A stretch of DNA of 42,055 nucleotides from an uncultured Collinsella sp. (lineage in GTDB: Bacteria; Actinomycetota; Coriobacteriia; Coriobacteriales; Coriobacteriaceae). The DNA lies in NCBI GenBank assembly GCA_902464035.1, contig CABQHT010000014.1, positions 1 to 42,055 on the forward strand. The letters run 5' to 3'. The notes below the pieces were generated by a model, which made no database searches, was not told the origin of the DNA, and was given only the letters and a program-made list of their open reading frames with translations. Every line of letters begins with the position of its first letter. Position 1 is the stretch's first letter. The position numbers and the translations under genes were made by a program. Shown one piece after another: positions 16,798 to 23,707 of the stretch.

Positions 16798-18677
16798 TCA
16801 CCCGCCCTCGGCATCAAGACGATCATGCGCAGCTGGCCGGGCTCGCCCTCAAGGCGGTATGCCACGTTGCGCCCTTGCAGAGCGCTTTCGAGCTCTTGCG
16901 CAGCGGGCGTCTGCGAAAGATCTTCATCATCGTTGGAAAATAGCGTGGCGCGCAGCTCGACACTGCACCGGTCATGGTCGCCCAAGTGATACATAAGCGC
17001 CGGATGGTCGGTGGTGTAGGCAAAAAACGCAAAATCATACACGCAGTCGTACAGGGCGCTTACCGTACTGGCGTGCATCGGGCGCCGTATGGCGATAATC
17101 GAAGCGCAATCGACATCGATGGTGCGCAGGTCACTTGCGAGCTCGTTGGCGATGAGCTGAATGCGGTCGCGGTCAAAACCGCTCTCCCCGTGCTGTGCCA
17201 ACGTGAGCGACCCCTTGCGTTTGCAATAGGCGACGAGCATCTTGGCGCGCTGCAGCATGCGGTAACGCTCGTGCGAAGATGCCTCATCGGTCAACGGCGG
17301 CAGCGAGCTCAACAGGTCGTACATCCCTTCGAGCGCACGGGCAAGCGCTTGGTCCACGTCTTGGACCAGTAAGGTCTCGGCCTCTTGGTCTGCCAAATGT
17401 GTCTTAAGGTCGTAGTCGGCGGCAAGCAGCTCATTTTGGCGTTGCAGCTCCATGCGACGATGTGCCAGTTCGCGATTGAGTTCGTTGAGCTCCGAGACGT
17501 CCTGAGCAAGGAGAGCCGATCCACCCAGCAGCGGAAAGGCGCGATACATTACATCGGGATCGGACGCCACGGCAAAGGCGTGAGCGTGCCCGTGCTCTTG
17601 GACCCGCAACTCCTCACGCACGCCTACCGGCATTGGCTTTGACACCGGCGTGACATAGACTTCCTGCAGGTCACGCGTTAGAACTTTGAGGTCAAGCGGC
17701 AAGGTGTCGAAGATGCCGGCGATGTCGTGATATGACGGAATGACACCGCAATCGAGACAGATTTCCATCGCCACCACGCACAGGACGCAATAGACGAGCG
17801 AGAAGTTGAGCCTCCATGCCCAGGGCACGCGCAGAGCATACGAGATGGCAAAGAACGCGGCACCCAACAAAACGAGCGCCGCCGTGCCCGAGAAACGCTG
17901 GATGCGAAAGGACGAGGACCGGCCCACCAGGATAAAAAAGGCCACGAAGTTAAAGGCCGTCCACACTAAGACGGCGAAATAGCCCCAGCCGTACGTATAA
18001 TCGTTGCTCCAGGTGTCGCTTGCACGGTCAAAGTGGAATACCTGCCGGTGGAAATCGTTGGTGAGCACAAAACCGATAAGTAGGATGGCCACGACCCACA
18101 AAACGGTGCGGTACCGACGCCCCATACGATGCTGTTCCAAACCCGCGAGGCGCAGACCGCACAGCTGGTAGATCAGCGGAATGAGCGTCATGGGCACGTA
18201 GTACAGGTACCACAGCACGGTGGCATAGAACGGCGTGAACGACTTATATTTGAGGATGACCTCGATCATCCACAGGGCACAAATGGCGGCGATGGCAACA
18301 AGGCGGCGGCGCAAGACGTAGTCCAAGCAGCGTAGGTACGCCAACACACCCCAGATTGAAAATGCAATTGCGGCGACAAGCAGCGGGAGAGAGCTCGAGT
18401 GGACGAGCGCATCCACGACCTCTTCGGACACCTCGCTATAGGCGGGCACGGTGTTGGAAAGCTTGGGGTCGGAGGCGAACAGTGCCGGCAAGACTGCCAA
18501 AAGCATAAGGAACAGCGCGGTAATGGCGCCGGCGATAACAAAGACGCGGTGGCGATACACGCCATGCGATATGCCAACAAGGAATCGCGGCATGGCGAAG
18601 AGCCTGCCGCCCCTAAGATCCGCCACGGGCGCGGATCGGGCGGTCGCGTGGCCGATATGTCGCTCGCGGGTACCCAT
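16794..18677 (-). CDS. 7TM kinase-like membrane protein, probably catalytically inactive
   Basis: With the start at 18677 (MGTRERHIG) the protein has 627 residues; ATG at 18593 (MPRFLVG) is an alternative, and neither has a strong ribosome site. Seven to nine helices fill about 30-330, with the LTNDFHRQVF segment typical of the 7TM histidine-kinase N-terminal domain. A PAS-like region and a coiled coil (LNELNRELAHRRMELQRQNE) follow, then a C-terminal domain laid out like a kinase. I find no phospho-acceptor His motif and no N, G1 or G2 boxes, so it may sense or modulate rather than phosphorylate. It overlaps the start of the histidine kinase by four bases, which implies a tripartite system. 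Confidence 0.75.
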   Translation of the reverse strand: MGTRERHIGHATARSAPVADLRGGRLFAMPRFLVGISHGVYRHRVFVIAGAITALFLMLLAVLPALFASDPKLSNTVPAYSEVSEEVVDALVHSSSLPLLVAAIAFSIWGVLAYLRCLDYVLRRRLVAIAAICALWMIEVILKYKSFTPFYATVLWYLYYVPMTLIPLIYQLCGLRLAGLEQHRMGRRYRTVLWVVAILLIGFVLTNDFHRQVFHFDRASDTWSNDYTYGWGYFAVLVWTAFNFVAFFILVGRSSSFRIQRFSGTAALVLLGAAFFAISYALRVPWAWRLNFSLVYCVLCVVAMEICLDCGVIPSYHDIAGIFDTLPLDLKVLTRDLQEVYVTPVSKPMPVGVREELRVQEHGHAHAFAVASDPDVMYRAFPLLGGSALLAQDVSELNELNRELAHRRMELQRQNELLAADYDLKTHLADQEAETLLVQDVDQALARALEGMYDLLSSLPPLTDEASSHERYRMLQRAKMLVAYCKRKGSLTLAQHGESGFDRDRIQLIANELASDLRTIDVDCASIIAIRRPMHASTVSALYDCVYDFAFFAYTTDHPALMYHLGDHDRCSVELRATLFSNDDEDLSQTPAAQELESALQGRNVAYRLEGEPGQLRMIVLMPRAGE

Positions 18678-18744
18678 AGTGCTTTTAGTGTACCGACAGG
18701 CGGGCCCAAAAAGCGGGCCACATGTCCCAAAATCCGCAGACGGC

Positions 18745-18780
18745 AAGGCGCCCGGCGAGCACATACTCGCCGGGCGCCTT
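18745..18780 (-). terminator. Hairpin downstream of the GH1 remnant
   Basis: AAGGCGCCCGGCGAG and CTCGCCGGGCGCCTT form a perfect 15-bp stem around CACATA. On the minus strand it lies about 37 bases past the glycosidase stop. No clean T-run follows. Confidence 0.55.
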
Positions 18781-18816
18781 GGTTGGGAGACTATGAAGTT
18801 GAGTGTCTCGGCTTCC

Positions 18817-19857
18817 TTAGGACAGATCCTCACCATTCGTTTCAATGACATGCTTGTACCAGTCAAAGCTCTTCTTTTTGGAACGCTTGAGGGTGCCGTT
18901 GCCCGCATCATCGCGGTCGACGTAGATAAAGCCGTAGCGCTTGGACATCTCGCCCGTGCCGGCAGACACCAAGTCGATCGGGCCCCAGGTGGTGTAGCCC
19001 AGCAGGTCAACGCCGTCCTCGGTCACCGCATCGCGCATCGCGGCGATATGCTGGCGCAGGTAGTCGATACGGTAGTCGTCGTTGATGGAGCCATCCTCCT
19101 CGACAACATCCTTGGCGCCCAGACCGTTCTCGACCACAAACAGCGGCTTCTGATAACGGTCGTACAGGTCGTTGAGGGTGATGCGGAAGCCCAGCGGATC
19201 GATGGCCCAGCCCCACTGGCTCTCCTGCAGGTAGGGGTTCTTGGCGCCGGCGAAGGCGTTGCCCTGGGTGCGCTCGACATCGGGGTTATCGGCACCGGCG
19301 GAGCAACGGGTGCTGTAATAGCTAAAGCTGATGAAGTCGACGGTGTTGGCGGCCAGGATCTCGCGGTCTTCATCCGTCATGCCCACATCGATGCCCAAAC
19401 GCTCGAGCTTCTTGACGGCATAGGCCGGGTAGTAGCCGCGGCTCTGAACGTCGACGAAGAAATAGTTACTCTGGTTGTCAATCTGCGCCTGGCGCACATC
19501 GCCCGGACGGCAGCTGTAGGGGTAGTAGCTACCTGCGGCAAGCATGCAACCGATCTTGACCTCAGGGTCGATCTCGTGAGCGATCTTGGTTGCCCAAGCG
19601 CTGGCGACGAGCTCGTTGTGGGCGGCCAGGTACTCGACGGCCTCCTTGTTCTCGCCCTCCTCAAAGACCAGACCGGCACCCATAAACGGCAGGTGCAAGA
19701 TCATATTGATCTCGTTGAAGGTAAGCCAGTACTTTACCAGGCCCTTGTAGCGGGTGAAGATCGTGGTCGCGAGGTTCTTGTAGAAGTCGATGAGCTTGCG
19801 GTTGCGCCAGCCGCCGTACTCCTTGATGAGGTGAATCGGGCAGTCGAAGTTTGTCGT
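18817..19857 (-). pseudogene. 6-phospho-beta-glucosidase (GH1), N-terminal part deleted
   Basis: GH1 enzymes of this type hydrolyse phosphorylated beta-glucosides imported by a PTS. The open frame holds NFDCPIHLIKEYGGWRNRKL, then WLTFNEIN with the acid/base Glu, and PLFVVENGLG with the nucleophile Glu. It ends FDWYKHVIETNGEDLS. About 345 of roughly 475 residues remain. Family similarity stops just before NFDC, near 19857, and the frame meets TAG at 19885-19887. No ATG with a ribosome site precedes the acid/base region; the first Met (19704) lies after it. The first strands of the barrel are missing, so activity is unlikely. Confidence 0.85.
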
Positions 19858-19970
19858 GGCTTCAGTATCCCCGTAAGCAGCGCGCTACTCAACGGCAACG
19901 ACGCAGGCCGACACTTCTTTTCGCACACGGCGGCCCGGCAGCCGCCCCTGCCTGACACTTTCTGATACCG
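19858..19970. other. Segment of unknown origin at the GH1 break
   Basis: These 113 bases replace the 5' third of the glycosidase gene. They have no recognisable product: the plus frame reads SIPVSSALLNGNDAGRHFF and the minus frame KCRPASLPLSSALLTGILKP. They adjoin a cluster of palindromes, which fits a rearrangement between intergenic repeats. Confidence 0.4.
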
Positions 19971-20023
19971 CCGCCCCAAACCACCACAAAGGGGACAGGC
20001 ACCTTTGTGGTGGTTTGGGGCGG
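19971..20023. repeat. TTTGTGGTGGTT palindrome, longest copy, 22-bp stem
   Basis: Arms 19971-19992 and 20002-20023 are perfect inverted repeats of 22 bp around the loop GGACAGGCA. The core CCACCACAAAGG is shared with the copies at 1316 and 8358, and the loop is the reverse of the one at 1316, so this copy is inverted. Confidence 0.8.
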
Positions 20024-20027
20024 TTTG

Positions 20028-20162
20028 TCTCGATCTGTAACAGGTAGGCAGCCAAAACCGGGCTTGGTGTTACAGATCGAGATTTTCGGGCAGCCCCCCG
20101 CAGTTTGTCTAAATCTGTAACAGGTAGAGACGATTTAGCCCGCTAGATGTTACAAATCGAGA
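20028..20162. repeat. Two tandem palindromes of the ATCTGTAACA type
   Basis: Palindrome 1 has TCTCGATCTGTAACA (20028-20042) and TGTTACAGATCGAGA (20068-20082), a perfect 15-bp pair around 25 bases. Palindrome 2 has TCTAAATCTGTAACA (20108-20122) and TGTTACAAATCGAGA (20148-20162), same size and spacing but with two mismatches. The units are 80 bases apart, and each arm is followed by the same CAGGTAG sequence. This is a different family from the other repeats in the window. Confidence 0.75.
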
Positions 20163-20171
20163 CGGAAGATG

Positions 20172-20816
20172 CTAGTCACAGGCGATGTCGAGGTTCTTGC
20201 CGACGAGGCCCACGTAGCCGCCCTCGGCAGCCTTGGGGCTGTCGGCGTGGCAGAGAACCCACTTGTCGGCCTTCCAGTAGCAGTAGCTGTCACCGGCGGC
20301 AGGCATGTCGGCTGCGGCCTCGGGGCGCGGGCCATTGGTGCCCGCCGGCAGCGCCACCATCACCTGGAAGCCGCCGTCGTCGACCATGCAGGGCGTGTAG
20401 TGGAGCGTGGTGTTGAAGACTTCGACGACCGTACCCGCCGGCACGCGGAACGCCTTAACGCACGCGGTGTCGAGCTTGCCGTCCTCGATCTCCCAGCGAT
20501 GCGCCACGAGCAGGATAAAGTCGCGAGCGCCCAGGTTAAACTCGCTGGCGCGGTGATACTCCAGGCAGTTGAGCTGCGTGTTGTGGCCGTTGCACCAGCC
20601 GAGCTGGAAGGGGCGGCCGCCAAACATGAGAAAGCCCAGTTTATCGGCACCCTTGACGCTCTCGAGCTCCGGCGCGCTTGCTACGTACTTGCTGCCTTCG
20701 GGGATGGGCGTGGCAGAGAGCGCCTCGAGCACGAGCGACGTGAGCTCGGACGGAACGTCATCCCAAACGTTGCCATAGGGTTTGAACTCGGGATCGTTGA
20801 CAGAATAGATGTGCAT
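20172..20816 (-). CDS. DUF4867 family protein (cupin-like)
   Basis: The 214-residue cytoplasmic protein opens MHIYSVNDPEFKPYGNVWDD and contains YVASAPELE, GWCNGHNTQLNCLEYHRASE and FRVPAGTVVEVFNTTLHYTP, the pattern of DUF4867 proteins. The conserved His and Glu residues in NGHNTQLNCLEYHRASE suggest a metal-binding, cupin-like sugar enzyme; the reaction is not known. Members often sit in sugar-utilisation operons, which fits the GH1 remnant downstream. AGGAGCGAAC before the ATG is the ribosome site. An inverted repeat overlaps it. Confidence 0.8.
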   Translation of the reverse strand: MHIYSVNDPEFKPYGNVWDDVPSELTSLVLEALSATPIPEGSKYVASAPELESVKGADKLGFLMFGGRPFQLGWCNGHNTQLNCLEYHRASEFNLGARDFILLVAHRWEIEDGKLDTACVKAFRVPAGTVVEVFNTTLHYTPCMVDDGGFQVMVALPAGTNGPRPEAAADMPAAGDSYCYWKADKWVLCHADSPKAAEGGYVGLVGKNLDIACD

Positions 20817-20825
20817 GTTCGCTCC

Positions 20826-20851
20826 TGTTCGTAAATGTGACTATACGAACA
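20826..20851 (-). promoter_or_regulatory. Inverted repeat in front of the DUF4867 gene
   Basis: TGTTCGTA (20826-20833) and TACGAACA (20844-20851) are exact inverted copies around ten bases, ten bases upstream of the ATG. A second palindrome, TTCTAGAA, follows at 20852-20859. The position suits repressor binding near the transcription start. The regulator is unknown. Confidence 0.4.
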
Positions 20852-20900
20852 TTCTAGAACAAACATGAGCGATTTTGAACGCTCGTCCCGACCACTCAAC

Positions 20901-20932
20901 AAAAAGGCGCCCCCGCATAAGCGAAGGCGCCC
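20901..20932 (-). terminator. luxS rho-independent terminator
   Basis: On the minus strand GGCGCCTTCGC, a TTAT loop, GCGGGGGCGCC, then TTTTTG. The 11-bp stem includes two G-U pairs. It begins 29 bases past the luxS stop and is the cleanest terminator in this part of the window. Confidence 0.8.
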
Positions 20933-20960
20933 AATGCGCGCGCTTTGGGCGATAAAGCCC

Positions 20961-21449
20961 TTACGCCTGCTGGTAGTGCAGGTGCTTCTCGTCGATATTG
21001 GCCAGGTCGCGGTCGAGATAACGGCGCGCGAGCCAGTTTGCCATGGGGAGGTTCTGGTCCAGATAGTTACCGCACTCCTCAGGAGCAGCACCGGGGACAT
21101 CGCCCTCAAAGCTGGCGACAAACTCGAACAGCTCACGCACGAGCGGCAGAATCTCCTCGCTCGTCAGCTCACCAAAAACAACCAGGTAAAAGCCCGTGCG
21201 GCAGCCCATGGGACCAAAGTAGACAATGCGGCTCGACCACTCGGCATGATTGCGAAGGAACGTCGCGCCCAGGTGCTCGATGGTGTGGCACTCGGCCGTG
21301 TTCATGACCGGCTCCTTGTTGGGCGTGGTCAGGCGCAGGTCAAACGTAGTGACGGCGGCACCGGTCGCCGGATCGCGGTCGATGCGGCTCACATACACGC
21401 CGGGCTCAAGCAGCAGATGATCAACGGAAAAGCTGGCGATGCGCTCCAT
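20961..21449 (-). CDS. luxS: S-ribosylhomocysteine lyase
   Basis: Splits S-ribosylhomocysteine into homocysteine and DPD, the precursor of autoinducer-2, in the activated methyl cycle. The 162 residues include the metal site His55-x3-His59 (HTIEH, with general base Glu58) and Cys126 (ECGNY), plus the catalytic Cys83 (MGCRTG). GAGAGGATC precedes the ATG. It appears to be a single-gene unit: its own terminator lies at 20901-20932, and an extended -10 (TGGTATGAT on the minus strand, 21514-21522) lies inside the palindrome just upstream. Confidence 0.96.
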   Translation of the reverse strand: MERIASFSVDHLLLEPGVYVSRIDRDPATGAAVTTFDLRLTTPNKEPVMNTAECHTIEHLGATFLRNHAEWSSRIVYFGPMGCRTGFYLVVFGELTSEEILPLVRELFEFVASFEGDVPGAAPEECGNYLDQNLPMANWLARRYLDRDLANIDEKHLHYQQA

Positions 21450-21472
21450 GGCAGATCCTCTCGATAGTCAAA

Positions 21473-21543
21473 TTGGGACGGGGCTCTTTTAGCTGGTTCG
21501 AATGGTCGCACTAATCATACCAGTCAAAAAAGCCCCGTCCCAA
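21473..21543. repeat. 71-bp palindrome between nucleoside hydrolase and luxS
   Basis: Outer arms TTGGGACGGGGCT (21473-21485) and AGCCCCGTCCCAA (21531-21543) are perfect. With inner pairs (CTTTTAGCTGG against CCAGTCAAAAAA) the stem reaches about 24 bp with one or two weak positions and a loop of about 21 bases. On the minus strand it starts nine bases past the nucleoside hydrolase stop, so it can end that transcript. The loop holds a TGGTATGAT extended -10 for luxS. Confidence 0.65.
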
Positions 21544-21552
21544 AAAGACAAC

Positions 21553-22527
21553 TTAGCCAAGGACACGGGCCATACGCGTCTTGAACTCGGACAGGAAGCG
21601 CGGAGCATCCACGGTCAGTGCCACAAGCGCGCTCTTGTCCGGATCGGACAGACGGTGCTCGTCGCAGATGGTGCGGCCGCGATACTCGCCCAGCAGGTCG
21701 ACACGCAGGTTACAGCCGAGCGCACCCACGAGCGTGGGATCAATCGCCACGGCAACCGCCAGCGGATCGTGCAGCGCGCAGCCGCCCAGGTAGGGCGCGT
21801 TCATTTCGTACGAACCGATATAGTGCTCGACCATGCTCGCAAACGCGCAGCCAGCCATAGTGCCCGAGCCCGTCCAGCCGGCAACGTCGCGGCGCGTGAG
21901 CACCACGCGGTGCGTCACATCCAAGCCCACCATGGTGAGCTTGCGGCCCGAGCGCAACACAGCGTCGGCAGCCTCGGGGTCGCCCGCCATGTTGGCCTCG
22001 GCGCCCGCGCTCACGTTGCCGGGCACGGTAAGGGCGCCGCCCATCACGACCACGCGGCCGATAGACATCATCGCCGCCGCATCGCGCTCCAGGGCAAGCG
22101 CCAGATTGGTGAGCGGGCCGGTCGCAACGTAGACCAGATCGGGACCATAGGTACGCGCGGCATCAATCAGGTAATCGACCGCCGCATTGCCGTCGGCCGA
22201 CGTCGCGCCCACCGGCTCGTACGGCGAGGCGGGCACGCTTGCGCCGCCGATGCCGTTCTTGCCGTGGATAAGCGTGGTGGACGCCGGCGGCGTGTAGGGT
22301 TCGGTCGCCTTCATGGGACGATCGGCGCCCAGGTACACCGGCACCTCGGGACGACCCAACAGGTCGAGCACCGCCAAGCAGTTGTGCGCCGACTGCTCGA
22401 CGCGCACGTTGCCAAAGCACGTGGTGATGCCGACGAGCTCCACCTCGGGGCTCGCGATGGCATAGGCAAGCGCCATAGCATCATCCACACCCATATCCAG
22501 ATCAAGGATCAGCTTCTTGATTGCCAT
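21553..22527 (-). CDS. Inosine-uridine preferring nucleoside hydrolase
   Basis: Cytoplasmic Ca2+-dependent hydrolase that splits ribonucleosides into base and ribose. The 324 residues carry the family calcium/ribose motif at the N-terminus: Asp9, Asp11, Asp15, Asp16 (LILDLDMGVDDAMAL). They also carry VYVATGPLTNLALAL, VVMGGA and the C-terminal HDPLAVAVAI with its conserved His-Asp. It begins 30 bases after the ribokinase stop with GCGGAG upstream, so the two form an operon. Which nucleosides it prefers (rihA, rihB or rihC type) cannot be told by eye. Confidence 0.92.
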   Translation of the reverse strand: MAIKKLILDLDMGVDDAMALAYAIASPEVELVGITTCFGNVRVEQSAHNCLAVLDLLGRPEVPVYLGADRPMKATEPYTPPASTTLIHGKNGIGGASVPASPYEPVGATSADGNAAVDYLIDAARTYGPDLVYVATGPLTNLALALERDAAAMMSIGRVVVMGGALTVPGNVSAGAEANMAGDPEAADAVLRSGRKLTMVGLDVTHRVVLTRRDVAGWTGSGTMAGCAFASMVEHYIGSYEMNAPYLGGCALHDPLAVAVAIDPTLVGALGCNLRVDLLGEYRGRTICDEHRLSDPDKSALVALTVDAPRFLSEFKTRMARVLG

Positions 22528-22557
22528 TGTTCTACTCCGCTTCTCCGTCTTTATCGT

Positions 22558-23520
22558 TTAACCAAACCAATGTTCAACTTCGGCGCGCGTGGGAATCGAT
22601 TGCTGAGCGCCCAGGCGCGACACCGTCACCGCCGAGGCGCGAGCACCCGCGGCCATGCACTCAAAGAGCGGCAAGCCCTCTAGGCGAGCCGCCGCCAACG
22701 CGCCGATAAACGTATCGCCGGCGGCCGTGGTATCGACTACCGTGCTCGAAAGTGCCGGCATGCGCAGCAGCTCACCGTCATCGCCGAGCGTAACCGAGCC
22801 GGCACCGCCCAACGTGATGACCGCAGCTCCGGCACCCCTAGCGAGCAGGACGTTGAGCGCCGCGACGCAGCTTGCATCGTCCGCTGGCAAGATTCCCGTC
22901 AGCACCTGGCACTCGGTCTCGTTGGGACAGACCAGGTCGACCGCAGGCCAGACCTCCGCAGGCAGCTCGCAGGCGGGCGCTGGATTAAAGACCGTATAGA
23001 ACCCCAGCTCGTGAGCGCAAACAAGCGCCTCGGCCGTCGCCGCAAGGTCACATTCGCCCTGGGCGATAAAGACGCTTCCGGCAGCCGGGGCAATCTCGCT
23101 GGCGTCGCCGTCGAGCTCATGGGCCACCAGACGCCTCAGCGCGCAGGCAACGTCCGCGCCCGCAAGCGCATGGTTGGCGCCCGGTGACAGTATGATGCGG
23201 TTGTCGCCCTCGCAGCGAATGATGGTCGCCGCTCCCGTCTCCACGTCATCGCGATGCACTACAAAGTCACAGTCCACGCCGGCGTCTTGGAGCCCCGTCA
23301 CGAGCGACGCGCCGAACGCGTCGCGACCGACCGCGCCGATCATGCACGTGTGCGCGCCCATGCGCGCGGCGGCGACGGCCTGGTTAGCGCCCTTGCCACC
23401 GGCGTTGGTGATAAACCCGCTGCCGCCGACGGTCTCGCCCGCACGCGGTATGCGCTCGCACGCCACCGAAAGGTCCATGTTCATACTGCCGAACACCGCA
23501 ACGATGCTGTGATCCGCCAT
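22558..23520 (-). CDS. rbsK: Ribokinase (PfkB family)
   Basis: Phosphorylates ribose to ribose 5-phosphate. ATG at 23520 (MADHSIVAVFGSMNMDL) follows GAGGAGG; the frame continues 43 codons upstream without family similarity. The 320 residues show the ribokinase N-terminal motif GGKGANQAVAAARMG and the C-terminal PfkB signature DTTAAGDTFIGALAA with catalytic Asp in AAGD. Upstream of the nucleoside hydrolase in the same operon, it would use the ribose released there. Other pentose or nucleoside kinases of this family are possible. Confidence 0.88.
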   Translation of the reverse strand: MADHSIVAVFGSMNMDLSVACERIPRAGETVGGSGFITNAGGKGANQAVAAARMGAHTCMIGAVGRDAFGASLVTGLQDAGVDCDFVVHRDDVETGAATIIRCEGDNRIILSPGANHALAGADVACALRRLVAHELDGDASEIAPAAGSVFIAQGECDLAATAEALVCAHELGFYTVFNPAPACELPAEVWPAVDLVCPNETECQVLTGILPADDASCVAALNVLLARGAGAAVITLGGAGSVTLGDDGELLRMPALSSTVVDTTAAGDTFIGALAAARLEGLPLFECMAAGARASAVTVSRLGAQQSIPTRAEVEHWFG

Positions 23521-23596
23521 GGAAACCTCCTCGTCTTCAGGCTTTGCGCCCACCGTCGACCAACGATTGTGCACTCTCGCACCCCCTATAACTTTA

Positions 23597-23614
23597 GTCC
23601 ACTTTGATGTGGAC
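23597..23614. promoter_or_regulatory. Palindrome in the ribokinase/acyltransferase divergent region
   Basis: GTCCAC-TTTGAT-GTGGAC is a perfect 6-bp inverted repeat, 77 bases upstream of the ribokinase start. TACAAT at 23663-23668 is a possible -10 for the acyltransferase, with no good -35. A role as an operator is only a suggestion. Confidence 0.3.
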
Positions 23615-23707
23615 GCGCGCTTGAGCTTGCGCCAGCAGCAAGCATTCACAGGGGCAGGCAGCTACAATGAATACGTGCTGATTATTCTCGTCATTGGATG
23701 ATGTTTT

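Noticed and set aside
18451..19965. 504-codon plus-strand frame across the GH1 remnant
   Set aside because: Mirror of the glycosidase coding strand. Only its last 35 codons cover non-GH1 DNA, and they show no known product.
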